A stretch of DNA of 57,343 nt from Calycina herbarum. Lineage: Eukaryota; Ascomycota; Leotiomycetes; Helotiales; Pezizellaceae. Positions within the stretch are counted from its first letter, which is position 1. Every line of letters starts with the position of its first letter. Shown piece after piece: positions 22,080 through 32,692 of this stretch. The DNA lies in assembly GCA_001414485.1 (NCBI GenBank), contig LLEY01000276.1, positions 1 to 57,343 on the forward strand. Direction: 5' to 3'. Under the pieces are notes generated by a model. It was given only the letters and a program-made list of their open reading frames with translations, had not been told where the DNA came from and did not search any database. Position numbers and translations under genes: made by a program.

Positions 22080-23103
22080 GATAAAGTAGAAGAATAAGAA
22101 GATAATACCGAGTTGCTACTAAATAGGATCTAAAGCTTAACCTTCTCCGCTCTAGCTGCCCTGTTAGCTAGCTATATAGTAGTAGCCTTAGCCTCCTTCT
22201 TATTATCCTTATTCTTATAATCCTACTTCTTACTATTCTCTCTACTAAAAGAGACCTAAACCGGCTTATCTCTAGAAACCCCCTCTACTTCTACGTACTT
22301 ACGCTTCTTACTCTAACGACTACCCGTGACTCGTAAGCTCTTTAGATAGGCTTTAAAGAGGTCCTGAATCTAGACCTGTATAGTATTACCAGCTTATTAG
22401 AATGTTAGTCTAAAATCACCTCTATAACTACACCGACTAAGAAAGGAATACTTATAGTAACCTCGACGCGAAGCGCCTAAGTCTCCTTAAGAAGCGCGTA
22501 CTATAACTCTGTTATAGTCTTAGGTGCCTCTGTAATAGCAACGACTATAATCTTATTAATAGCCTTAGTAGCCTTCTTAATCGTAACCGGGCTTTCTAAG
22601 AGCTATAAGATAATAAACTCCTTCTTTATAAACCAGGGCATGTCAGGACTTGTAGCAAATACTAATGAATTGAACTACAGAGGTGTCTATGTACAAGAAG
22701 ATTCGATTGTCCTTTCCAAGCCAGAGTCCTTGCTAACTTATATACTCAGTCAGCTCATTCTAGAGGGTTCTGCCAAGAGTACTCTCGAAGGTTCTGTCAC
22801 GTCCATGCGTTGCTAAGCGAGGCCACGTGAATACGTCGCTGGAGTACTCCAAGACTTACTCCACGGGTGCAACCCTTGACAGGGCAACTACGATAGTTAG
22901 TATAGGTTTAGACTTAGTTTAGACTTAGAACTGCTTACTAGGACATAAACAGCGTTCTGTCTAACGTAATACTCGTACTTCTTAGATATATCTTTTATAA
23001 AGACATACTCGTGCTCTCTATCTCTAGCTTTTGCCCGAAGGCACTGAACGTAGTAGACGCGGTAGGTATCCGGAAGGGCACCAGCAGAGTAAGGAAGAGG
23101 CAT
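22080..23103 (-). pseudogene. Antisense ORF between pol and the 3' LTR of Gypsy element 1, split by a solo LTR
   Basis: A minus-strand frame starts with ATG at 23103 (MPLPYSAGALPDTYRVYYVQ) and stays open for about 68 codons to 22897. With the solo LTR and one GGGCA copy removed, the frame resumes exactly (…LPWFIKKEF…) and continues, with TAG/TAA only at likely former glutamines. Near 22430 the readable frame shifts. The next part (about 22100-22425) is rich in Lys and Gln (QSKKRKYVEVEG after undoing TAG). It is opposite to pol, so it is not part of the polyprotein. Function unknown. Similar antisense accessory ORFs are known in some LTR elements. Confidence 0.55.
22641..22881. mobile_element. 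Solo LTR of a second family, unmutated, nested in Gypsy element 1
   Basis: 241 bp, TGTCAGGACTTG...AACCCTTGACA, with TG/CA ends and an inverted TGTCA/TGACA tip. Perfect 5-bp duplication GGGCA (22636-22640 and 22882-22886). Base composition is ordinary and stands out from the TA-rich host. It has therefore escaped the mutation that destroyed the surrounding element, either because it is younger or because it is too short for RIP. Confidence 0.9.
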
Positions 23104-23584
23104 TTTGCTATGTAAACTGATTAGCACTCCGAGTCAGTCCCGACTCTGAAGGTGAAGACTTACGCTGTATATATATGTCTAAAAGACGTCAGCGTAGGAA
23201 GATATACCTGATCGGAGGCTATTCTTACGGTTTAGTTTGTTATTATTTATTAGAAAGGAAAAAGGAAAAGAAATCAGAATCGAGGGCGAGTTAGCTGCTA
23301 ATATACACGGGACAACAATAGCTAGCGTGTTATAATTGTTATTTATTACTATTATTATAAACAGTAATAGTAAATAAACCGTAAATGCTACTATAGCCTA
23401 CCGACTCCTACCCGATAGCTAATTAGATCTCTTTTTTTCGTTTGTTACTATTATTATATAAAAGACGACTAATAAACTACAATCTAAACCACAAACGACA
23501 ATACTACCGCCTACAGACACCGCCTACCGATACCGTACTAATAATACGAAGCCTTAAGAACGAGTCTTTTTTAAGAAGAGAGGA

Positions 23585-23867
23585 TATAATAGAACTATTA
23601 GGAATTGATCGGAATAATTAGAATTAGAATTGCCGAGTCTACGTGCCGAATAGGATACGATATAGATGTTATTTCAGGATTTAGAATAGCTAGATAGCTC
23701 CGGACTTACTATTGTCTAAACCTCTTATAAATAGCTGCCTCCTCTTTATTAGGAAAGACTAATTTAGTCTTTTCCTTCGTATTAGAGCCTAGTATTCGGA
23801 TATGTTATTCTATCGAACGTACTTCTATATACCTCTTTTGTAGTAGTATCCGTTTTGTGCCGTTATA
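23585..23867 (+). repeat. 3' LTR of Gypsy element 1
   Basis: 283 bp, preceded by a purine tract and followed by AAGAG. It is less mutated than the 5' copy: it keeps GTGCCG and TCGAACGT where the 5' LTR has TATTA-type sequence. The two LTRs have therefore diverged by mutation since insertion. Confidence 0.93.
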
Positions 23868-23872
23868 AAGAG

Positions 23873-24740
23873 AGTTTAAGTAATATATTAGACAGATAAA
23901 AAGAGGTGTTAAGATTATATTAGGTTAATATATTACTTAAGAAGAGTATTAGTTAAGATTATAAGTCCTTTCTTATCTTCTTAGAGAAGGAACAAGGCTA
24001 TAGAGAGGTGAATTCCTATACTTATAAGGATTAAGTTCTTAAGCTAGTTATCTTTCCCTTATTTAATAAGCTTAGTACTAACTATATCTTTATAAAGAAC
24101 CGTTTAAAGGTATATAAAGGATATACTTACTTAGCTAAGCTTTAATATAATATTTATAGCTTTAATTAACTTTCTTCTTCGCTTAATTTAAACGTAATCG
24201 TGAAGGTCTAGTAGTAGATAAAAGAAGAGTTAAAGAAGTTACTCTTTATACTAACTTCTAAGAAGGAGTTAATTAAAGAGATTTAAAGGCTTTAGAATCT
24301 AGTAGATCTATGTAATTATTAAGTATATACTAAGAGATTAATATATAAATTAGAAGACGTTATTAATATACGTAGATTAGCTATTATTTATTAATATAAG
24401 TTTTTAATTTAAAGTTAAAATAATTAGATTTAGATTTATAGTATATTTTTAAAAATAAGGTGTAGGTTTTAATATTCTCGCTTAGATGTACTACGAGCTG
24501 TGGCTATAACTCTTATCTTATCTTAGCTTAAATCGCTATTTTAATTATAGTATAACGATTAAGATTAATTTAAGATACTTTAGTAGAACTATATATATAA
24601 AAGAATTAAGATATATCTTTAAAAGCCTTAATATTATATATATAGTAGTATTAATTGAATAAGTAGTTATTTAGCTAATATTTCTCTAGAAGCTCCTAGC
24701 TACGATTACGATATATAAAACGCTTAGATTATAAAAAAAG
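23873..24740. other. RIP-degraded sequence right of Gypsy element 1, unrecognised
   Basis: TA-rich with a long plus-strand frame broken only by TAA/TAG (about 23876-24420). It reads as Lys/Leu/Glu-rich protein-like sequence. It may be an old transposon or a host gene. I cannot name a domain. Confidence 0.4.
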
Positions 24741-24861
24741 TAGGCAAATTCAAGCTTAACTCGCAACTGACTGTATACGCCTACCTCGCTGATCGCGGTG
24801 AGTGTTTCCCTAACTTAAATATTTCGGAGCGCTTGTTACTAATTGAAGAAATCAGACTATT

Positions 24862-25095
24862 TTGAGTTCTAACCTGGTGCAAGTTGTAGGAGAAGCAACT
24901 GGAGGCGGATTGACTCATATGGTGCTTGTAGCCGACTTCTGGAAATATCCTGTTGTCACAAGTTGCCTCATGATTCTCACTCTCTTACCAGTGTTTGCTT
25001 GGCTGCTTGGCGGAAAATACAGTCTTTTACTCGGGAGAGGGTTTCGAGGTTTCCATAGCTTTTGGCGAAAATGCGTCAGACGTTTTCATTGTTAA
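24862..25095 (+). pseudogene. 3' fragment of a membrane-protein gene at the edge of the TE block
   Basis: Good intron signals precede it: GTGAGT at about 24797, a TTACTAATTG branch site and AAATCAG ending at 24850. The open frame after that has no ATG near its start, so this is a downstream exon. It encodes one membrane segment (VTSCLMILTLLPVFAWLLGG) and a basic tail (RGFHSFWRKCVRRFHC). The upstream exons merge into RIP-degraded sequence. It resembles the short relic at 11721-11783. Confidence 0.45.
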
Positions 25096-25573
25096 ATGCA
25101 ATTATGGATTCTATGAAAGATCGGGCAATTCATATTGAATTGAACAGGTTTGCCAGTCAAGGCAGGGCGTGTATTTCGCCTATTTCGTCTAAACTAATTA
25201 TTTCCATTTCCTCATAGGTCATGTAACTCTAGAATAAAATTTGAAAGGATAAATAAACGCTCAATTGAGGGACCCGACATACTATAAATACGAAAGTTAT
25301 AGTTTTCATCAAAAAGCTCGGGAGACTCAGATAGAATTCGAGCAAGAGAATCAGACCACACCCAAATTGAATATAGTGATAGGGGTCTAAAATCTCCAGC
25401 CAATTCGACGTGAAAGCAAATCCTCTCGAAGACACAATGTGGACAAAATAACAGGTAACTCGTAAAAGGTAGTAGTAGAAGCTATTCATTCTCCATATGT
25501 AAGTCCTCGATGTTTTTTACAAACCACCCATCTTCTCTTGCCCACTTAAATCTGCCTCCTTAGCAAACTCCAC
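25096..25573. other. Intergenic, no gene seen
   Basis: Ordinary composition. The minus-strand frames at 25212-25489 have no supporting features. Nothing else is seen. Confidence 0.45.
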
Positions 25574-26268
25574 CTAGGTGGCACCATCGTCATCATCGGG
25601 ATTATACCGACAGTTAACTCTGAAAAGAACTGGCTGTGGTTTCATAGCTCCCATCGCCGGAGCCGCCTTGTCATCCTCAAAATCCTCCCCACTCTGACCT
25701 TTCTGAAATTGCCCGAACATGCCGACAAGGGGTTCCTGTTTCCACATAACTGCCGTTGGGGGAGCTTCCAGTTCCTTCTCAACTTCTGTCACAACAAGTC
25801 CCTGTTTCTTCGAGCGCACCTTGGAACCCAAATCCGAATTCCAAACACTTTCCTTGACCATCCCTTTCCATCTGGACCTCCCGACCTGCCATCACCTCCC
25901 GCACTTCTACAATTCTCCAATTCGGCCATTTGACACTTTCCCTTAACCACCCAAAGAATACCCCACAGCAACAAGACCATAACAACTTGAAGACCAATCA
26001 TCAAATAGCCATTCGACACAACCTTGTGAATTTCCTTCGACATATTGGCAATACGGAATTCGCTTTCGTTGAGGGGTGTTGTGATGAGTTGTGTTCCCTG
26101 GATAATGGTTCTCTGGCTTGTACAAAGTTGCCGGATCAAGTCACTTGTGTGGCTAAAGCTGAGGGAGAGGCCCGACAGAAGCGACTCAATTTTTGAGACG
26201 TATTCTGAAGTTTGGCCGTCAACGGTGATGGATTGAAGGAGGAAGCATGGGACTGGTGAGCGTGACAT
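25574..26268 (-). pseudogene. Small single-pass membrane protein gene with a frameshift
   Basis: ATG at 26268 (MSRSPVPCFLLQSITVDGQT) opens about 130 residues of helical sequence and one membrane segment (GYLMIGLQVVMVLLLWGILW, about residues 99-120), then a Gly/Asp-rich stretch. Near 25860 the protein-like reading moves to another frame (MVKESVWNSDLGSKVRSKKQ...), which runs to TAG at 25574 with an acidic end (NPDDDDGAT). No acceptable GT-AG intron bridges the two: the candidates are about 43 bp or create a stop. A one-base indel in a G/A run is therefore likeliest, as mutation or sequencing error. Family unknown. The layout recalls the 8336-8777 gene. Confidence 0.5.
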
Positions 26269-26417
26269 TTCAGTTGTCTTTTCCCGGTGTTGTCTTGTTG
26301 TGGTAATGGTTGTTGGTTGAAAAAGCTTGAGAGAGAAAGGGCTGGTTTTTATGTAGTAGCGGGCATGCGAAAGAACATTCGAAATCTTTCGTTCCTTGTC
26401 ATTAATTTTGCTAGGGA

Positions 26418-26845
26418 CAGTGTGAGAAATGAGTAGAGTGGAGTAGAGTATTAGCAACTACTCTACTCTACTCACACTACTCTGAGTAACTCAGAGTACT
26501 TCTCAAGTAGTTCGGACCGAGTCGGGACGAACCGGGCTAGAGCTCGGAGCAGCATTGGGTGGCGCTGCTAGTAGCGCCGGGAGCTTAAGCGAGATCTTAT
26601 ATTTACTATTTACTACTTAACTTCTTTAAAAATGGCTTTAATAAATTATTAGTATTAATTAAATAGTAGCTTTTTTATCTTATAAAACTTTTAGAAATGT
26701 CAACTATTTACTTATATACTTATAAATTCTATTTATAGTACTACTCTGAGCACTACTTGAGTAGTCTTAAGTAACTACTCTACTCTACTCTACTCATACT
26801 ACTCAGAGTACTACTTGAGTACCTGGGTAATTTGTGCTCACACTG
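26418..26845. mobile_element. Non-autonomous hAT-like element
   Basis: 428 bp with CAGTGTGAG...CTCACACTG terminal inverted repeats and a perfect 8-bp duplication GCTAGGGA (26410-26417 and 26846-26853). An 8-bp duplication with CA(G)TG ends is the hAT signature. Subterminal regions are packed with ACTACTC/GAGTAG motifs on both sides. The interior includes a GC-rich palindromic part (GGCGCTGCTAGTAGCGCC). No ORF. It lies about 150 bp upstream of the 26268 start. Confidence 0.88.
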
Positions 26846-26853
26846 GCTAGGGA

Positions 26854-27894
26854 GCTCCATCGTGAATTATCGTAGAGAACAATTGGATCTTCCATCTCCA
26901 TGTCTAATATTATCCCTTCGACAAATTATTCCTCCTTCTTTCTTTGACCTTGCGAGAAAATTCTACATGTGGAGAGCGAAAATTGAAGAACATGGTGAGT
27001 AGAAAGGGTTTAGACCCAAATCTTCTTGGCCTTTGTAGATTGGAATTCGTCTTACTTTGAGTAAACCACTTGTCTCCATTCTCTCTTGTCAGGAAACCCA
27101 CGGAAACAAGTACTAGTATGCGTTATTCACCAAATATGCAATTAACCGGTTCTGTCTAAACATACACCAAATTATGCTCAGATAACCTAAGTGTTCCAAA
27201 AACTCCCGAGTAATGCCATTCATTAATAATATTTTAATACATACGACTATGTAGCTTAGTTTTTCTAAACAATCCCGAATAAATACTTTCCTCTAAGCGA
27301 TTTCCAAAGCGTTAGTCAATAGACTCCAGTGTTGTAGGATATTGGGTCATTTCGACAATTAGTGAACAAAATATACTAGTACCCGAAACTTCAGAAGTAA
27401 ACCCCTAACCCCTCGCTTAGACCCCTTCACTCCTTACTTTCTTCTCAAAGACCATCTTAAATCCCCCACAGACAATTTACCTAACAGAACAACTGTATGA
27501 AGATCACATACACACTAAATGAACCATGAATGCACAAATACTTCGTTAAATAACCATCCAAAGAAATAAATTTCTTAATTCCAGACCTATCACCAGACAC
27601 CAATCAGAAAAGCCCCAAGCGCAAGAAATAACTTAAATGAAACTATAAAGCCGTCAGAACACAGAATTCTTATGAATCATAATTACGATAGAGGTGATAG
27701 AAGAGGTGTTATCTGACATACTAAGAATTAATATTTCAATGTTTACATGTGACCCCATTAAGACCCAAATGCCACAGAACAAAAACCAAAACCAAAGAAT
27801 AAATGGATGGACAAGAATAACCACTCCTTCCAAGAAAACGTCGCCGATCCCAGAAGACATTGTTGGCCATGAGCGAACCTTGTCATCCATTCTA
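26854..27894. other. Intergenic, no gene seen
   Basis: Slightly AT-rich. The minus-strand frame over 27654-27968 overlaps the 3' end of the ankyrin gene in another frame and is judged a chance ORF. No RNA gene or repeat found. Confidence 0.45.
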
Positions 27895-30213
27895 TCAAGG
27901 CCACCAAAAGTTGTCCCAAATCTCAGAACAAGAAGGATCAAAACCATCGTTTGTCTCAAAACGTTCATCCAACCAGGCCCCAGGTAAGGCTCGTTCAGGG
28001 TGATCCACCATGTCCCAGAATTTCAAAAGCTGCGTAAAGATATTCTCCTCGGTAAAATATAATTTCCAATCTTCTGGCTCCGAGCCAAAATCAAAGGTTA
28101 TCAAACGGATTTTCTCACTATAATCCCAATGGTCCTGCGTGCCAATGTTATTTTGGCTGCTTACTAGAATTTCCTTTTCACGACGGCCGTATTCGTACAA
28201 ATCGACTCCTGCTTCTTGGAGCGCGCAGAGCCAGAGCCGAACGATATTCCTTGTCGTGGCAATTGGCAAACTGAATTTTCTGGCTGTTAAGATGCGGATG
28301 AATGGTGTCGTATATGTATAATGTTTATGTCCGCAATCGGGACAATTATTCCACAAGGCATGAGCCTTATGAATGTCAGAGCCACCGCGAACTAATCGCT
28401 GCAAAATTTCCAAATATTCTTTATAGGATTCATGATCCATATAGTGCATTCTTGGTTCTTTTTTCTCCTGTAAATACGCCCCCCACGACTCTGAGAAAGC
28501 AATTGCGAAAGCTCCGAAAAAATTGAATCCTTCCAATCCAGGCCATGCCCAAATGGAGAGTTCCGTTCCGCAGAGGGTTGAATCAATCTGCCTCCCAGCC
28601 AAAAGAAATTTAAACCGAGGCAAGGTAATTCCCAGGCCAGGAGGGATACATCCAAGCAATTCCGATGAAGTGAGTTCCTGTAGCGACACGTCATACAGAT
28701 TGTGAATCAGAGACAAAGTTTCGAACCTGGTATCTGTCCCAGGGATACAAGCCCATAGATGTCTAGCCTTGGTTGCATTACTGGAATTGCTCCAATCCAC
28801 GGAAGGAGTAAGAAATTTTAGGATTTCTGTGTTTTCGTGCAACAAAAATACCCAGAAAGCGCATCTACCAAGAGTTAGAGATTGATTCACTGTAATATGT
28901 TTTAAGAGGATTACCCGAAGCTATGAATAACGCTGTCACGGACGCCTTGCTGCATTAAGAATTTAGCAACATCTGATTTATTTCCCAATGAAGCAGCCTT
29001 GGATTCGTAAGCATACAAACTATAGTACTTTATCAAAGATAAAATGGTAGATGAAACATAAAAGAAGGTGTTGTTCCGACCTAAAGGTTTACGTTCTCAC
29101 GCGTATACAAACTGGACTAGAAGTATAGATATCGAGGAGGAAAATCCTGGACACCAATACAAGTCGGCTTCCCTATAATTGGAATGGAAAGAGAGAACGT
29201 ACAAATAATAAGGTTCTTTCCTCCTCATCTATTACAAAAGGGCTAGCCTTTCCCTGCTCGAACAACCTTTGTAGTCCACAGAGATCGCCGGCTTCTGCGA
29301 GTCGAAAAACAAGAGAATCGCTTGAAACGACGATCTCCATTCTCGTACAAAAATCCCATCCAGCTGGAGATCTGTAGCCTGTAATTTCTAAAATGCGACT
29401 CGTCAAATAAAACCATCGTGGACTTTGAAGTCGTAGGGTGAATTTATGTTCCCGTTGGCGAGACTGTCTTGCTCGGTTGAATTTTTTTTCGAGAACTTGC
29501 GATTCGCTGTGGATATTTGGGGATCTAGGTGCCACTTGCTGGTCATCTGACGCTGGCTCAGCTTGGAGTAGCCGGAGTGGTTGTACTTCGACTGTGTTTT
29601 GACAAATCTGGGTTTGTATACTTGAAAACCATTACCGTTGGAGGTGATGTTGATGTTCCTGAAGTAAACTATTCCGAAGCCATTAGCCAGAAATTTATTA
29701 AATGGTAGGATCCATGGGGTATACCGCGAGTGGAATGTTTGTGAAACGAGGAGCATCGTTTGGGCCCTGGAGAGTCGCTCTTTCAATTTATCAATTAGTC
29801 CTTTCTTAAGCGCAGCTTTGAAGCCTCCCCTGTATTTTCGATTCTTCATTTCGACTTGTAGCTCAGTGACAGCTTTCTCGAGAGTATTCGCAGCTTGACG
29901 GCATGAATCAAGACATTTGTGTTGCTAAAGGGCTTGCCGTGATGGGAAGATCGTTCGTTGAATTGGCCGAAGCCATTTCCTAAGAAGACACCAGAGTCAG
30001 CCTTGGTTCTTCATCAAGCATCAATACAAAGAGCTGGTTACCCACTGATAATAGACAAATAAGGGTGTTGGTTTCCCCAATGAGGAGTTTGAGCTCTTCT
30101 GGGGCATCCTTGATACTATCGACAAACTTCTTGAGCTTGAGCGCGCTATCGCCAATCTGTATAGCAATCGAGGCAACCGCGACAACGCTGGCAGCCGCTC
30201 CGAGGCCCTCCAT
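27895..30213 (-). CDS. Ankyrin-type protein with fungal N-terminal helical domain
   Basis: Six exons (30213-30046, 29924-29725, 29658-29636, 29591-29203, 29027-28915, 28864-27895) total 1863 nt and encode 620 aa. All phases agree. Exon 3 is only 23 nt. Introns are 121, 66, 44, 175 and 50 bp; the last uses a CTAAC branch and TTGGTAG. The N-terminus (MEGLGAAASVVAVASIAIQI) and the helical stretch with MKNRKYRGGFKAALKKGLID are typical of the N-terminal domain of many fungal ankyrin and NACHT proteins. Weak ankyrin units follow (LAEAGDLCGLQRLFEQGKAS; AASLGNKSDVAKFLMQQGVR). The C-terminal 320 residues are unassigned and end GFDPSCSEIWDNFWWP. No NTPase is present. The first intron is the weakest part of the model: a frameshift there is an alternative. 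Confidence 0.7.
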
Positions 30214-31436
30214 GGTATTGTATGGGGAGTCTTTTGAGCGACAGGAATAGGCAACAGATGGCTACGATTGCAACTTCAAAGATTTGAAGCGCGATAGAGA
30301 ACCAGGAGAAGAATGATGGAAGATGGAAGCTGGAAAAGAGTCTTTGCCGACCGTGGCAATAAATCAGCCTCGTTCGAGTGCTGCAGCTGGGCTGCATATT
30401 CCGAACCTCTCAGCGGTAAGGAGTACAATGCGTGTCTCGAAGCAAGAGGACTTCTTCCCAATCAATACCTTCATTGCGAGAAAAGTAAAGGCAGATGGTT
30501 GAAGCATCAGTTGGGTAGCAATTGTGCAAAACTTGAAAAAGGAAAGGCGACGGCGAGAAAGTCTAGGTGTGGTTGATAAAAAGGAAGGAACCACCATCGA
30601 CCGGGAAAAAGAGGTGGCGGCTCCTTCCCCCGCTGCCTCACCTACACTTGAGCTGCATCGCACCTTTCCAAATATAAAAATATATCATCTTTGTGGATCT
30701 TATCAAATAGCCAACAGGTTAATTGAAAGAGTTTCCTCAATTTAGAACCAGCCTTGGGAATCCAAGCGTTGACGAGGAAAATAAGGCAAGAAGTCAGCCC
30801 AGAACAGTATCCAATGCCACTCCTGCGCGCTTCGAAATGCTTCGCCAAAGCTCGATAAAATTGAATATGTCGTTTGTATATTCCTGTCAGCAGTTGACCT
30901 GAGATAAAAACTGGTTTCACCAGCTGAATACTATCATAAATGGATAGTCAACTAAATATTGGTGTATGGTGTAGCCTTCTTTGAGATTTGAGAGCGTTTA
31001 TCAATACCAGTAGAGCCAGAATGTAAGTCCCCACGTCGTGTATGGATAAGACGCCGACTTGCGACCCCACCAAGAGCATAATAGACTCTCGAGACACTAT
31101 TAAATTAATAGGAAAAAATCTTGAAAGACTACTTGGCGTATCTTTTGCTGAATCGCAACTTGGGGGAAGATAGGTCGGTCACGTGAAACGGGCTTGGCAA
31201 GAAGATGCCCCCGAAAAGCTGCGGGGGAGCCGAACAGGGCATCGTCACCCAACCACCTCAATTTTCGAGTCAACCAACCCCTCCATTTGTACGCCTAAGT
31301 TGCTAAGTTGCAAGTAAGAACATGGCACAGAGCCATTGATCTCATTGATCTCATTGATCCGCTTCGTCTCCAGCCATTTCAATTTACTGGGAAAGTAAGT
31401 TCGGTAAGAGATTCGTCGCGGACAAATAGCAAGTGC
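30214..31436. other. Intergenic, upstream of the ankyrin gene
   Basis: Several short overlapping ORFs on both strands (30276-30920) without motifs. No gene is supported. Confidence 0.45.
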
Positions 31437-31472
31437 TTCTCTTCTTCTCTTCTTCTCTTCTTCCACCTCTCT
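31437..31472. repeat. Pyrimidine tract upstream of the MARVEL gene
   Basis: A (CTT/CTC)n-type run of about 36 bp, TTCTCTTCTTCTCTTC repeated, about 540 bp before the MARVEL start codon. CT-rich tracts near transcription starts are common in fungal promoters. The long leader that follows is also C/T-rich. Confidence 0.5.
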
Positions 31473-32011
31473 CCTCTTGTAAATCTTTTCGACCCCTCTG
31501 CCTCTGTTCCCCATCCATTCACCCCATCGTCAGCTGCCCTCCATCATCTCTCAGTATCACCTCCGAGTATCACCTTCGAGTATCACCTCATCTACGTCAT
31601 CGAAGCCTCCTCCCCCAAAACACCCTGCCAACCACAGGTCCAAACTCTCCAAACAAGCCTTGCAGAAATCCCCCCAAAACCAGGAAGAATCCCTGCGCAC
31701 CACGAATTTCCCACCGGCGCAAACCATCTCAATCCAGCTTTCCCTGCGAATTTCTCAATACAAGGGCAATCCCTAACAGGACATTTGCGCAAAACAATAA
31801 AAGGCCTGGAGCTGCTGCCCTCTACAGATTTCGAGGCCAACCATCAGCATCATACCATTGAACTGCCTGCAGAAGCAAGCCAAGAGCGCATATTCGGGCG
31901 CATTGCGATTAGATAAAAGCAGAGTAAGCCCGTCGCATACACCTTTGCGACCGAGCCTCATCAACACCCTCATCGCAACCAACAAAACCTCTTGCGCAAC
32001 CAACCACCACC

Positions 32012-32692
32012 ATGTTTTTCGGAATCTTCTTCGCCTTTTGGCGCTTCATGGAGATCATCACTCTCGTAAGCTCCTCTATTCCCCCCTCAACCCCTCGCGC
32101 ATAGAACTAACAAGCCTCATAGATCCCAACCCTCGGAATGCTAGCCTGGTTCGTCAACATCTACGCCGGCAACGACCCACCAGTCTTGACCCCAAACTAC
32201 ATCCTAATCCTCTTCATCGTCTCGGTCCTCGGTGCCGTCTGGGCAATCGCAACACTCTTCACCTACCACCGTAACAAATCCAACGCCCTCTTCGTCTCCT
32301 TCATCGATCTCTGTTTCGTGGGGGCTTTCATCGGAGCTGTCTACGAGCTACGGATGATTGCGAAGTACGACTGCACACATGTTAATAGGAGCGGGACTCC
32401 ATTCTTCTCTATCAGCGCGGGGAGCTCGGGATTCAGTCTCTCGGGGATTGATGTTAATACCGATAAAACATGTGCGATGTTGAAAGCTAGTTGGGCGTTT
32501 GGAATCATGAACTCCATCTTCTTTGCTTTTACTAGTCTCCTCGCTCTGTTCGTCGGACGTGGACATTCTAGGGAAAAGGATGTTTATGTTAGGGAGACCC
32601 ATTATTCTCGTCATGGACACCGAAGAAGTGGAAGTCATCGCAGTCACCGCAGTTCGCACTCCAACTCGGGAAGACGACGTGCGTATGTTTAG
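32012..32692 (+). CDS. MARVEL-domain four-helix membrane protein
   Basis: Two exons (32012-32065, 32123-32692; 57-bp intron with GTAAGC and CATAG) encode 207 aa. The start has a strong context (CCACCATG). Four membrane helices are seen, at about residues 9-32, 45-67, 75-97 and 140-162. A loop of about 42 residues with two cysteines lies between helices 3 and 4. The hydrophilic tail is dense in His, Arg and Ser (HGHRRSGSHRSHRSSHSNSG). This is the plan of fungal MARVEL proteins of plasma-membrane and vesicle-associated type. The exact role is unknown. The gene is intact. Confidence 0.85.

Larger units (their letters stand above)
16111..23867 (+). mobile_element. Gypsy-type LTR retrotransposon 1, RIP-degraded, complete structure
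   Basis: 7757 bp including a 241-bp nested solo LTR. It is flanked by AAGAG (16106-16110 and 23868-23872). Order: LTR, gag, protease region, reverse transcriptase, RNase H, integrase, antisense ORF, purine tract (AAGAAGAGAGGA) and LTR. The RT-RNaseH-IN order marks it as Gypsy/Metaviridae. Stop codons (TAA/TAG where Q was likely) run through every frame, and TpA is extremely frequent. No product can be made. Confidence 0.93.

Noticed and set aside
16111..24740. Possible intact host genes in the AT-rich block
   Set aside because: All frames carry dense TAA/TAG, and recognisable parts belong to a Gypsy element.
29403..29849. 148-codon minus-strand frame in the ankyrin gene
   Set aside because: It is exon 2 reading through two introns. 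Splicing to the 23-nt exon and exon 4 gives a better, in-phase protein.
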